From Salvelinus alpinus (taxonomy: Eukaryota; Chordata; Actinopteri; Salmoniformes; Salmonidae), in assembly GCF_045679555.1 (NCBI RefSeq), contig NW_027256036.1, forward strand, positions 1 through 64,000: a DNA stretch of 64,000 nucleotides. The letters are read 5' to 3'. A program made the position numbers and the translations under genes. How positions within the stretch are numbered: position 1 is the stretch's first letter; each line of letters starts with the position of its first letter. Under the pieces are notes generated by a model. It was given only the letters and a program-made list of their open reading frames with translations. It made no database searches and was not told the origin of the DNA. This document shows, one piece after another, positions 32,620-48,269 of the stretch.

Positions 32620-35600
32620 CATGTATTACCTAACCCTGAGTTATAACTATACCACTGTGTTTTATACATTACCTAACCCTGAGTTATAATAACTATACCA
32701 CTGTGTTTAATACATTACCTAACCCTGAGTTATAATAACTATAACACTGTGTTTTATACATTTATTACCTAACCCTGAGTTCTAATAACTATACCACTGT
32801 GTTTTATACATTTATTACCTAACCCTGAGATATAATAACTATACCACTGTGTTTTATACATTACCTAACCCTGAGTTATAATAACTATACCACTGTGTTT
32901 AATACATTACCTAACCCTGAGATATAATAACTATACCACTGTGTTTTATACATTACCTAACCCTGAGTTCTAATAACTATACCACTGTGTTTTATACATT
33001 ACCTAACCCTGAGTTCTAATAACTATACCACTGTGTTTTATACATTTATTACCCAACCCTGAGTTATAATAACTATACCACTGTGTTTTATACATTACCT
33101 AACCCTGAGTTCTAATAACTATACCACTGTGTTTAATACATTACCTAACCCTGAGTTATAATAACTATACCACTGTGTTTTATACATTACCTAACCCTGA
33201 GTTATAATAACTATAACACTGTGTTTTATACATTACCTAACCCTGAGTTATAATAACTATAACACTGTGTTTTATACATTTATTACCCAACCCTGAGTTC
33301 TAATAACTATAACACTGTGTTTTATACATTACCTAACCCTGAGTTATAATAACTATAACACTGTGTTTTATACATTACCTAACCCTGAGTTATAATAACT
33401 ATACCACTGTGTTTTATACATTTATTACCTAACCCTGAGTTCTAATAACTATACCACTGTGTTTTATACATTACCTAACCCTGAGTTATAATAACTATAC
33501 CACTGTGTTTAATACATTTATTACCTAACCCTGAGATATAATAACTATACCACTGTGTTTTATACATTACCTAACCCTGAGTTCTAATAACTATACCACT
33601 GTGTTTAATACATTACCTAACCCTGAGTTCTAATAACTATACCACTGTGTTTAATACATTTATTACCTAACCCTGAGATATAATAACCATACCACTGTGT
33701 TTTATACATTACCTAACCCTGAGTTATAATAACTATAACACTGTGTTTTATACATTACCTAACCCTGAGTTATAATAACTATACCACTGTGTTTAATACA
33801 TTTATTACCTAACCCTGAGTTATAATAACTATACCACTGTGTTTTATACATTACCTAACCCTGAGTTGTAATAACTATAACACTGTGTTTTATACATTAC
33901 CTAACCCTGAGTTCTAATAACTATACCACTGTGTTTAATACATTTATTACCTAACCCTGAGTTATAATAACTATACCACTGTGTTTTATACATTTATTAC
34001 CTAACCCTGAGATATAATAACTATACCACTGTGTTTAATACATTACCTAACCCTGAGATATAATAACTATACCACTGTGTTTAATACATTACCTAACCCT
34101 GAGTTATAATAACTATACCACTGTGTTTTATACATTTATTACCTAACCCTGAGTTATAATAACTATAACACTGTGTTTTATACATTACCTAACCCTGAGT
34201 TCTAATAACTATACCACTGTGTTTAATACATTTATTACCTAACCCTGAGTTATAATAACTATACCACTGTGTTTTATACATTACCTAACCCTGAGTTATA
34301 ATAACTATACCACTGTGTTTTATACATTTATTACCTAACCCTGAGTTATAATAACTATACCACTGTGTTTAATACATTACCTACCCCGGGGTAAAAATAA
34401 CTATACCACTGTGTTTTATACATTACCTAACCCTGAGTTATAATAACTATAACACTGTGTTTTATACATTACCTAACCCTGAGTTCTAATAACTATACCA
34501 CTGTGTTTAATACATTTATTACCCAACCCTGAGTTATAATAACTATACCACTGTGTTTTATACATTACCTAACCCTGAGTTATAATAACTATAACACTGT
34601 GTTTTATACATTACCTAACCCTGAGTTCTAATAACTATACCACTGTGTTTAATACATTTATTACCCAACCCTGAGTTATAATAACTATACCACTGTGTTT
34701 AATACATTACCTAACCCTGAGTTATAATAACTATACCACTGTGTTTTATACATTACCTAACCCTGAGATATAATAACTATACCACTGTGTTTTATACATT
34801 ACCTAACCCTGAGATATAATAACTATACCACTGTGTTTTATACATTACCTAACCCTGAGTTATAATAACTATACCACTGTGTTTAATACATTACCTAACC
34901 CTGAGTTCTAATAACTATACCACTGTGTTTTATACATTTATTACCTAACCCTGAGATATAATAACCATACCACTGTGTTTTATACATTACCTAACCCTGA
35001 GTTATAATAACTATAACACTGTGTTTTATACATTACCTAACCCTGAGTTATAATAACTATAACACTGTGTTTTATACATTTATTACCCAACCCTGAGTTC
35101 TAATAACTATAACACTGTGTTTTATACATTACCTAACCCTGAGTTATAATAACTATAACACTGTGTTTTATACATTACCTAACCCTGAGTTATAATAACT
35201 ATACCACTGTGTTTTATACATTTATTACCTAACCCTGAGTTCTAATAACTATACCACTGTGTTTTATACATTACCTAACCCTGAGTTATAATAACTATAC
35301 CACTGTGTTTAATACATTTATTACCTAACCCTGAGATATAATAACTATACCACTGTGTTTTATACATTACCTAACCCTGAGTTCTAATAACTATACCACT
35401 GTGTTTAATACATTACCTAACCCTGAGTTCTAATAACTATACCACTGTGTTTAATACATTTATTACCTAACCCTGAGATATAATAACCATACCACTGTGT
35501 TTTATACATTACCTAACCCTGAGTTATAATAACTATAACACTGTGTTTTATACATTACCTAACCCTGAGTTATAATAACTATACCACTGTGTTTAATACA

Positions 35601-37064
35601 TTTATTACCTAACCCTGAGTTATAATAACTATACCACTGTGTTTTATACATTACCTAACCCTGAGTTGTAATAACTATAACACTGTGTTTTATACATTAC
35701 CTAACCCTGAGTTCTAATAACTATACCACTGTGTTTAATACATTTATTACCTAACCCTGAGTTATAATAACTATACCACTGTGTTTTATACATTTATTAC
35801 CTAACCCTGAGATATAATAACTATACCACTGTGTTTAATACATTACCTAACCCTGAGATATAATAACTATACCACTGTGTTTAATACATTACCTAACCCT
35901 GAGTTATAATAACTATACCACTGTGTTTTATACATTTATTACCTAACCCTGAGTTATAATAACTATAACACTGTGTTTTATACATGACCTAACCCTGAGT
36001 TCTAATAACTATACCACTGTGTTTAATACATTTATTACCTAACCCTGAGTTATAATAACTATACCACTGTGTTTTATACATTACCTAACCCTGAGTTATA
36101 ATAACTATACCACTGTGTTTTATACATTTATTACCTAACCCTGAGTTATAATAACTATACCACTGTGTTTAATACATTACCTACCCCGGGGTAAAAATAA
36201 CTATACCACTGTGTTTTATACATTACCTAACCCTGAGTTATAATAACTATAACACTGTGTTTTATACATTACCTAACCCTGAGTTCTAATAACTATACCA
36301 CTGTGTTTAATACATTTATTACCCAACCCTGAGTTATAATAACTATACCACTGTGTTTTATACATTACCTAACCCTGAGTTATAATAACTATAACACTGT
36401 GTTTTATACATTACCTAACCCTGAGTTCTAATAACTATACCACTGTGTTTAATACATTTATTACCCAACCCTGAGTTATAATAACTATACCACTGTGTTT
36501 AATACATTACCTAACCCTGAGTTATAATAACTATACCACTGTGTTTTATACATTACCTAACCCTGAGATATAATAACTATACCACTGTGTTTTATACATT
36601 ACCTAACCCTGAGATATAATAACTATACCACTGTGTTTTATACATTACCTAACCCTGAGTTATAATAACTATACCACTGTGTTTAATACATTACCTAACC
36701 CTGAGTTCTAATAACTATACCACTGTGTTTTATACATTTATTACCTAACCCTGAGATATAATAACCATACCACTGTGTTTTATACATTACCTAACCCTGA
36801 GTTATAATAACTATAACACTGTGTTTTATACATTACCTAACCCTGAGTTATAATAACTATACCACTGTGTTTTATACATTACCTAACCCTGAGTTATAAT
36901 AACTATACCACTGTGTTTAATACATTTATTACCTAACCCTGAGTTATAATAACTATACCACTGTGTTTAATACATTACCTAACCCTGAGTTCTAATAACT
37001 ATACCACTGTGTTTTATACATTACCTAACCCTGAGTTATAATAACTATACCACTGTGTTTAATA
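32620..37064. repeat. Composite type I higher-order block, 4,445 bp, holding a 1.8-kb duplication
   Basis: Marker-to-marker distance is 4,445 bp. This equals 2,741 plus 1,800 minus 96. The 1,800 is the tandem duplication listed separately. The 96 bp corresponds to one 50-bp and one 46-bp monomer missing near 34690 (and near 36490 in the second copy) compared with other type I blocks. The arithmetic fits, but the events were inferred by eye. Confidence 0.65.
33167..36861. repeat. Near-identical 1,800-bp tandem duplication inside the satellite
   Basis: Positions 33167-35061 match positions 34967-36861 at an offset of exactly 1,800 bp. Comparing them line by line I found one mismatch, T at 34186 versus G at 35986. 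Both copies share a private scrambled monomer, CTACCCCGGGGTAAAAATAA, at 34381 and 36181, which occurs nowhere else in the array. Sharing that error shows that the second copy derives directly from the first. The event must be recent, or is an assembly duplication. Confidence 0.9.
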
Positions 37065-40000
37065 CATGTATTACCTAACCCTGAGTTATAACTATACCAC
37101 TGTGTTTTATACATTACCTAACCCTGAGTTATAATAACTATACCACTGTGTTTAATACATTACCTAACCCTGAGTTATAATAACTATAACACTGTGTTTT
37201 ATACATTTATTACCTAACCCTGAGTTCTAATAACTATACCACTGTGTTTTATACATTTATTACCTAACCCTGAGATATAATAACTATACCACTGTGTTTT
37301 ATACATTACCTAACCCTGAGTTATAATAACTATACCACTGTGTTTAATACATTACCTAACCCTGAGATATAATAACTATACCACTGTGTTTTATACATTA
37401 CCTAACCCTGAGTTCTAATAACTATACCACTGTGTTTTATACATTACCTAACCCTGAGTTCTAATAACTATACCACTGTGTTTTATACATTTATTACCTA
37501 ACCCTGAGATATAATAACTATACCACTGTGTTTTATACATTACCTAACCCTGAGTTATAATAACTATACCACTGTGTTTAATACATTTATTACCTAACCC
37601 TGAGATATAATAACTATACCACTGTGTTTAATACATTACCTAACCCTGAGTTATAATAACTATACCACTGTGTTTAATACATTACCTAACCCTGAGTTAT
37701 AATAACTATACCACTGTGTTTTATACATTACCTAACCCTGAGTTATAATAACTATACCACTGTGTTTAATACATTTATTACCTAACCCTGAGATATAATA
37801 ACTATACCACTGTGTTTTATACATTACCTAACCCTGAGTTATAATAACTATACCACTGTGTTTAATACATTACCTAACCCTGAGTTATAATAACTATACC
37901 ACTGTGTTTTATACATTACCTAACCCTGAGTTATAATAACTATACCACTGTGTTTAATACATTTATTACCTAACCCTGAGATATAATAACTATACCACTG
38001 TGTTTTATACATTACCTAACCCTGAGTTATAATAACTATACCACTGTGTTTTATACATTTATTACCTAACCCTGAGTTATAATAACTATACCACTGTGTT
38101 TTATACATTTATTACCTAACCCTGAGTTATAATAACTATACCACTGTGTTTTATACATTACCTAACCCTGAGTTATAATAACTATACCACTGTGTTTAAT
38201 ACATTACCTAACCCTGAGTTATAATAACTATACCACTGTGTTTTATACATTTATTACCTAACCCTGAGTTATAATAACTATACCACTGTGTTTAATACAT
38301 TACCTAACCCTGAGTTATAATAACTATACCACTGTGTTTTATACATTACCTAACCCTGAGATATAATAACTATACCACTGTGTTTTATACATTTATTACC
38401 TAACCCTGAGATATAATAACTATACCACTGTGTTTAATACATTACCTAACCCTGAGTTATAATAACTATACCACTGTGTTTTATACATTACCTAACCCTG
38501 AGTTATAATAACTATAACACTGTGTTTTATACATTACCTAACCCTGAGTTATAATAACTATAACACTGTGTTTTATACATTTATTACCCAACCCTGAGTT
38601 CTAATAACTATAACACTGTGTTTTATACATTACCTAACCCTGAGTTATAATAACTATAACACTGTGTTTTATACATTACCTAACCCTGAGTTATAATAAC
38701 TATACCACTGTGTTTTATACATTTATTACCTAACCCTGAGTTCTAATAACTATACCACTGTGTTTTATACATTACCTAACCCTGAGTTATAATAACTATA
38801 CCACTGTGTTTAATACATTTATTACCTAACCCTGAGATATAATAACTATACCACTGTGTTTTATACATTACCTAACCCTGAGTTCTAATAACTATACCAC
38901 TGTGTTTAATACATTACCTAACCCTGAGTTCTAATAACTATACCACTGTGTTTAATACATTTATTACCTAACCCTGAGATATAATAACCATACCACTGTG
39001 TTTTATACATTACCTAACCCTGAGTTATAATAACTATAACACTGTGTTTTATACATTACCTAACCCTGAGTTATAATAACTATACCACTGTGTTTAATAC
39101 ATTTATTACCTAACCCTGAGTTATAATAACTATACCACTGTGTTTTATACATTACCTAACCCTGAGTTGTAATAACTATAACACTGTGTTTTATACATTA
39201 CCTAACCCTGAGTTCTAATAACTATACCACTGTGTTTAATACATTTATTACCTAACCCTGAGTTATAATAACTATACCACTGTGTTTTATACATTTATTA
39301 CCTAACCCTGAGATATAATAACTATACCACTGTGTTTAATACATTACCTAACCCTGAGATATAATAACTATACCACTGTGTTTAATACATTACCTAACCC
39401 TGAGTTATAATAACTATACCACTGTGTTTTATACATTTATTACCTAACCCTGAGTTATAATAACTATAACACTGTGTTTTATACATTACCTAACCCTGAG
39501 TTCTAATAACTATACCACTGTGTTTAATACATTTATTACCTAACCCTGAGTTATAATAACTATACCACTGTGTTTTATACATTACCTAACCCTGAGTTAT
39601 AATAACTATACCACTGTGTTTTATACATTTATTACCTAACCCTGAGTTATAATAACTATACCACTGTGTTTAATACATTACCTAACCCTGAGTTATAATA
39701 ACTATACCACTGTGTTTTATACATTACCTAACCCTGAGTTATAATAACTATAACACTGTGTTTTATACATTACCTAACCCTGAGTTCTAATAACTATACC
39801 ACTGTGTTTAATACATTTATTACCCAACCCTGAGTTATAATAACTATACCACTGTGTTTTATACATTACCTAACCCTGAGTTATAATAACTATAACACTG
39901 TGTTTTATACATTACCTAACCCTGAGTTCTAATAACTATACCACTGTGTTTAATACATTTATTACCCAACCCTGAGTTATAATAACTATACCACTGTGTT

Positions 40001-40661
40001 TTATACATTACCTAACCCTGAGTTATAATAACTATACCACTGTGTTTTATACATTTATTACCTAACCCTGAGTTATAATAACTATACCACTGTGTTTAAT
40101 ACATTACCTAACCCTGAGTTATAATAACTATACCACTGTGTTTTATACATTACCTAACCCTGAGATATAATAACTATACCACTGTGTTTTATACATTACC
40201 TAACCCTGAGATATAATAACTATACCACTGTGTTTTATACATTACCTAACCCTGAGTTATAATAACTATACCACTGTGTTTAATACATTACCTAACCCTG
40301 AGTTCTAATAACTATACCACTGTGTTTTATACATTTATTACCTAACCCTGAGATATAATAACCATACCACTGTGTTTTATACATTACCTAACCCTGAGTT
40401 ATAATAACTATAACACTGTGTTTTATACATTACCTAACCCTGAGTTATAATAACTATACCACTGTGTTTTATACATTACCTAACCCTGAGTTATAATAAC
40501 TATACCACTGTGTTTAATACATTTATTACCTAACCCTGAGTTATAATAACTATACCACTGTGTTTAATACATTACCTAACCCTGAGTTCTAATAACTATA
40601 CCACTGTGTTTTATACATTACCTAACCCTGAGTTATAATAACTATACCACTGTGTTTAATA
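37065..40661. repeat. Satellite higher-order repeat, type II, 3,597 bp
   Basis: Marker pair followed at about 37490 by the type II branch, CATTTATTACCTAACC then ATATAAT. The remaining order of monomers follows the type I pattern up to the next marker at 40662. Confidence 0.6.
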
Positions 40662-43600
40662 CATGTATTACCTAACCCTGAGTTATAACTATACCACTGT
40701 GTTTTATACATTACCTAACCCTGAGTTATAATAACTATACCACTGTGTTTAATACATTACCTAACCCTGAGTTATAATAACTATAACACTGTGTTTTATA
40801 CATTTATTACCTAACCCTGAGTTCTAATAACTATACCACTGTGTTTTATACATTTATTACCTAACCCTGAGATATAATAACTATACCACTGTGTTTTATA
40901 CATTACCTAACCCTGAGTTATAATAACTATACCACTGTGTTTAATACATTACCTAACCCTGAGATATAATAACTATACCACTGTGTTTTATACATTACCT
41001 AACCCTGAGTTCTAATAACTATACCACTGTGTTTTATACATTACCTAACCCTGAGTTCTAATAACTATACCACTGTGTTTTATACATTTATTACCCAACC
41101 CTGAGTTCTAATAACTATACCACTGTGTTTTATACATTACCTAACCCTGAGTTCTAATAACTATACCACTGTGTTTAATACATTACCTAACCCTGAGTTA
41201 TAATAACTATACCACTGTGTTTTATACATTACCTAACCCTGAGTTATAATAACTATAACACTGTGTTTTATACATTACCTAACCCTGAGTTATAATAACT
41301 ATAACACTGTGTTTTATACATTTATTACCCAACCCTGAGTTCTAATAACTATAACACTGTGTTTTATACATTACCTAACCCTGAGTTATAATAACTATAA
41401 CACTGTGTTTTATACATTACCTAACCCTGAGTTATAATAACTATACCACTGTGTTTTATACATTTATTACCTAACCCTGAGTTCTAATAACTATACCACT
41501 GTGTTTTATACATTACCTAACCCTGAGTTATAATAACTATACCACTGTGTTTAATACATTTATTACCTAACCCTGAGATATAATAACTATACCACTGTGT
41601 TTTATACATTACCTAACCCTGAGTTCTAATAACTATACCACTGTGTTTAATACATTACCTAACCCTGAGTTCTAATAACTATACCACTGTGTTTAATACA
41701 TTTATTACCTAACCCTGAGATATAATAACCATACCACTGTGTTTTATACATTACCTAACCCTGAGTTATAATAACTATAACACTGTGTTTTATACATTAC
41801 CTAACCCTGAGTTATAATAACTATACCACTGTGTTTAATACATTTATTACCTAACCCTGAGTTATAATAACTATACCACTGTGTTTTATACATTACCTAA
41901 CCCTGAGTTGTAATAACTATAACACTGTGTTTTATACATTACCTAACCCTGAGTTCTAATAACTATACCACTGTGTTTAATACATTTATTACCTAACCCT
42001 GAGTTATAATAACTATACCACTGTGTTTTATACATTTATTACCTAACCCTGAGATATAATAACTATACCACTGTGTTTAATACATTACCTAACCCTGAGA
42101 TATAATAACTATACCACTGTGTTTAATACATTACCTAACCCTGAGTTATAATAACTATACCACTGTGTTTTATACATTTATTACCTAACCCTGAGTTATA
42201 ATAACTATAACACTGTGTTTTATACATTACCTAACCCTGAGTTCTAATAACTATACCACTGTGTTTAATACATTTATTACCTAACCCTGAGTTATAATAA
42301 CTATACCACTGTGTTTTATACATTACCTAACCCTGAGTTATAATAACTATACCACTGTGTTTTATACATTTATTACCTAACCCTGAGTTATAATAACTAT
42401 ACCACTGTGTTTAATACATTACCTAACCCTGAGTTATAATAACTATAACACTGTGTTTTATACATTACCTAACCCTGAGTTCTAATAACTATACCACTGT
42501 GTTTAATACATTTATTACCCAACCCTGAGTTATAATAACTATACCACTGTGTTTTATACATTACCTAACCCTGAGTTATAATAACTATACCACTGTGTTT
42601 TATACATTTATTACCTAACCCTGAGTTATAATAACTATACCACTGTGTTTAATACATTACCTAACCCTGAGTTATAATAACTATACCACTGTGTTTTATA
42701 CATTACCTAACCCTGAGATATAATAACTATACCACTGTGTTTTATACATTACCTAACCCTGAGATATAATAACTATACCACTGTGTTTTATACATTACCT
42801 AACCCTGAGTTATAATAACTATACCACTGTGTTTAATACATTACCTAACCCTGAGTTCTAATAACTATACCACTGTGTTTTATACATTTATTACCTAACC
42901 CTGAGATATAATAACCATACCACTGTGTTTTATACATTACCTAACCCTGAGTTATAATAACTATAACACTGTGTTTTATACATTACCTAACCCTGAGTTA
43001 TAATAACTATACCACTGTGTTTTATACATTACCTAACCCTGAGTTATAATAACTATACCACTGTGTTTAATACTTTACCTAACCCTGAGATATAATAACT
43101 ATACCACTGTGTTTTATACATTACCTAACCCTGAGTTCTAATAACTATACCACTGTGTTTTATACATTACCTAACCCTGAGTTCTAATAACTATACCACT
43201 GTGTTTTATACATTTATTACCCAACCCTGAGTTCTAATAACTATACCACTGTGTTTTATACATTACCTAACCCTGAGTTCTAATAACTATACCACTGTGT
43301 TTAATACATTACCTAACCCTGAGTTATAATAACTATACCACTGTGTTTTATACATTACCTAACCCTGAGTTATAATAACTATAACACTGTGTTTTATACA
43401 TTACCTAACCCTGAGTTATAATAACTATAACACTGTGTTTTATACATTTATTACCCAACCCTGAGTTCTAATAACTATAACACTGTGTTTTATACATTAC
43501 CTAACCCTGAGTTATAATAACTATAACACTGTGTTTTATACATTACCTAACCCTGAGTTATAATAACTATACCACTGTGTTTTATACATTTATTACCTAA

Positions 43601-45528
43601 CCCTGAGTTCTAATAACTATACCACTGTGTTTTATACATTACCTAACCCTGAGTTATAATAACTATACCACTGTGTTTAATACATTTATTACCTAACCCT
43701 GAGATATAATAACTATACCACTGTGTTTTATACATTACCTAACCCTGAGTTCTAATAACTATACCACTGTGTTTAATACATTACCTAACCCTGAGTTCTA
43801 ATAACTATACCACTGTGTTTAATACATTTATTACCTAACCCTGAGATATAATAACCATACCACTGTGTTTTATACATTACCTAACCCTGAGTTATAATAA
43901 CTATAACACTGTGTTTTATACATTACCTAACCCTGAGTTATAATAACTATACCACTGTGTTTAATACATTTATTACCTAACCCTGAGTTATAATAACTAT
44001 ACCACTGTGTTTTATACATTACCTAACCCTGAGTTGTAATAACTATAACACTGTGTTTTATACATTACCTAACCCTGAGTTCTAATAACTATACCACTGT
44101 GTTTAATACATTTATTACCTAACCCTGAGTTATAATAACTATACCACTGTGTTTTATACATTTATTACCTAACCCTGAGATATAATAACTATACCACTGT
44201 GTTTAATACATTACCTAACCCTGAGATATAATAACTATACCACTGTGTTTAATACATTACCTAACCCTGAGTTATAATAACTATACCACTGTGTTTTATA
44301 CATTTATTACCTAACCCTGAGTTATAATAACTATAACACTGTGTTTTATACATTACCTAACCCTGAGTTCTAATAACTATACCACTGTGTTTAATACATT
44401 TATTACCTAACCCTGAGTTATAATAACTATACCACTGTGTTTTATACATTACCTAACCCTGAGTTATAATAACTATACCACTGTGTTTTATACATTTATT
44501 ACCTAACCCTGAGTTATAATAACTATACCACTGTGTTTAATACATTACCTAACCCTGAGTTATAATAACTATACCACTGTGTTTTATACATTACCTAACC
44601 CTGAGTTATAATAACTATAACACTGTGTTTTATACATTACCTAACCCTGAGTTCTAATAACTATACCACTGTGTTTAATACATTTATTACCCAACCCTGA
44701 GTTATAATAACTATACCACTGTGTTTTATACATTACCTAACCCTGAGTTATAATAACTATAACACTGTGTTTTATACATTACCTAACCCTGAGTTCTAAT
44801 AACTATACCACTGTGTTTAATACATTTATTACCCAACCCTGAGTTATAATAACTATACCACTGTGTTTTATACATTACCTAACCCTGAGTTATAATAACT
44901 ATACCACTGTGTTTTATACATTTATTACCTAACCCTGAGTTATAATAACTATACCACTGTGTTTAATACATTACCTAACCCTGAGTTATAATAACTATAC
45001 CACTGTGTTTTATACATTACCTAACCCTGAGATATAATAACTATACCACTGTGTTTTATACATTACCTAACCCTGAGATATAATAACTATACCACTGTGT
45101 TTTATACATTACCTAACCCTGAGTTATAATAACTATACCACTGTGTTTAATACATTACCTAACCCTGAGTTCTAATAACTATACCACTGTGTTTTATACA
45201 TTTATTACCTAACCCTGAGATATAATAACCATACCACTGTGTTTTATACATTACCTAACCCTGAGTTATAATAACTATAACACTGTGTTTTATACATTAC
45301 CTAACCCTGAGTTATAATAACTATACCACTGTGTTTTATACATTACCTAACCCTGAGTTATAATAACTATACCACTGTGTTTAATACATTTATTACCTAA
45401 CCCTGAGTTATAATAACTATACCACTGTGTTTAATACATTACCTAACCCTGAGTTCTAATAACTATACCACTGTGTTTTATACATTACCTAACCCTGAGT
45501 TATAATAACTATACCACTGTGTTTAATA
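40662..45528. repeat. Composite type I block, 4,867 bp, with a deletion junction at about 43072
   Basis: This block equals two 2,741-bp units minus about 615 bp. The deletion point is visible at about 43070. There GTTTAATAC is joined to TTTACC, a monomer end found nowhere else, and the sequence jumps to the ATATAAT monomer that normally follows several monomers after the marker pair. The internal CATGTATT marker has been removed by the deletion. Confidence 0.6.
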
Positions 45529-48269
45529 CATGTATTACCTAACCCTGAGTTATAACTATACCACTGTGTTTTATACATTACCTAACCCTGAGTTATAATA
45601 ACTATACCACTGTGTTTAATACATTACCTAACCCTGAGTTATAATAACTATAACACTGTGTTTTATACATTTATTACCTAACCCTGAGTTCTAATAACTA
45701 TACCACTGTGTTTTATACATTTATTACCTAACCCTGAGATATAATAACTATACCACTGTGTTTTATACATTACCTAACCCTGAGTTATAATAACTATACC
45801 ACTGTGTTTAATACATTACCTAACCCTGAGATATAATAACTATACCACTGTGTTTTATACATTACCTAACCCTGAGTTCTAATAACTATACCACTGTGTT
45901 TTATACATTACCTAACCCTGAGTTCTAATAACTATACCACTGTGTTTTATACATTTATTACCCAACCCTGAGTTCTAATAACTATACCACTGTGTTTTAT
46001 ACATTACCTAACCCTGAGTTCTAATAACTATACCACTGTGTTTAATACATTACCTAACCCTGAGTTATAATAACTATACCACTGTGTTTTATACATTACC
46101 TAACCCTGAGTTATAATAACTATAACACTGTGTTTTATACATTACCTAACCCTGAGTTATAATAACTATAACACTGTGTTTTATACATTTATTACCCAAC
46201 CCTGAGTTCTAATAACTATAACACTGTGTTTTATACATTACCTAACCCTGAGTTATAATAACTATAACACTGTGTTTTATACATTACCTAACCCTGAGTT
46301 ATAATAACTATACCACTGTGTTTTATACATTTATTACCTAACCCTGAGTTCTAATAACTATACCACTGTGTTTTATACATTACCTAACCCTGAGTTATAA
46401 TAACTATACCACTGTGTTTAATACATTTATTACCTAACCCTGAGATATAATAACTATACCACTGTGTTTTATACATTACCTAACCCTGAGTTCTAATAAC
46501 TATACCACTGTGTTTAATACATTACCTAACCCTGAGTTCTAATAACTATACCACTGTGTTTAATACATTTATTACCTAACCCTGAGATATAATAACCATA
46601 CCACTGTGTTTTATACATTACCTAACCCTGAGTTATAATAACTATAACACTGTGTTTTATACATTACCTAACCCTGAGTTATAATAACTATACCACTGTG
46701 TTTAATACATTTATTACCTAACCCTGAGTTATAATAACTATACCACTGTGTTTTATACATTACCTAACCCTGAGTTGTAATAACTATAACACTGTGTTTT
46801 ATACATTACCTAACCCTGAGTTCTAATAACTATACCACTGTGTTTAATACATTTATTACCTAACCCTGAGTTATAATAACTATACCACTGTGTTTAATAC
46901 ATTTATTACCTAACCCTGAGTTATAATAACTATACCACTGTGTTTAATACATTACCTAACCCTGAGATATAATAACTATACCACTGTGTTTAATACATTA
47001 CCTAACCCTGAGTTATAATAACTATACCACTGTGTTTTATACATTTATTACCTAACCCTGAGTTATAATAACTATAACACTGTGTTTTATACATTACCTA
47101 ACCCTGAGTTCTAATAACTATACCACTGTGTTTAATACATTTATTACCTAACCCTGAGTTATAATAACTATACCACTGTGTTTTATACATTACCTAACCC
47201 TGAGTTATAATAACTATACCACTGTGTTTTATACATTTATTACCTAACCCTGAGTTATAATAACTATACCACTGTGTTTAATACATTACCTAACCCTGAG
47301 TTATAATAACTATACCACTGTGTTTTATACATTACCTAACCCTGAGTTATAATAACTATAACACTGTGTTTTATACATTACCTAACCCTGAGTTCTAATA
47401 ACTATACCACTGTGTTTAATACATTTATTACCCAACCCTGAGTTATAATAACTATACCACTGTGTTTTATACATTACCTAACCCTGAGTTATAATAACTA
47501 TAACACTGTGTTTTATACATTACCTAACCCTGAGTTCTAATAACTATACCACTGTGTTTAATACATTTATTACCCAACCCTGAGTTATAATAACTATACC
47601 ACTGTGTTTTATACATTACCTAACCCTGAGTTATAATAACTATACCACTGTGTTTTATACATTTATTACCTAACCCTGAGTTATAATAACTATACCACTG
47701 TGTTTAATACATTACCTAACCCTGAGTTATAATAACTATACCACTGTGTTTTATACATTACCTAACCCTGAGATATAATAACTATACCACTGTGTTTTAT
47801 ACATTACCTAACCCTGAGATATAATAACTATACCACTGTGTTTTATACATTACCTAACCCTGAGTTATAATAACTATACCACTGTGTTTAATACATTACC
47901 TAACCCTGAGTTCTAATAACTATACCACTGTGTTTTATACATTTATTACCTAACCCTGAGATATAATAACCATACCACTGTGTTTTATACATTACCTAAC
48001 CCTGAGTTATAATAACTATAACACTGTGTTTTATACATTACCTAACCCTGAGTTATAATAACTATACCACTGTGTTTTATACATTACCTAACCCTGAGTT
48101 ATAATAACTATACCACTGTGTTTAATACATTTATTACCTAACCCTGAGTTATAATAACTATACCACTGTGTTTAATACATTACCTAACCCTGAGTTCTAA
48201 TAACTATACCACTGTGTTTTATACATTACCTAACCCTGAGTTATAATAACTATACCACTGTGTTTAATA
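45529..48269. repeat. Satellite higher-order repeat, type I, 2,741 bp
   Basis: Clean type I unit with the CCCAACC and TTCTAAT branch at about 45958. It is followed head-to-tail by another type I unit. Confidence 0.8.
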
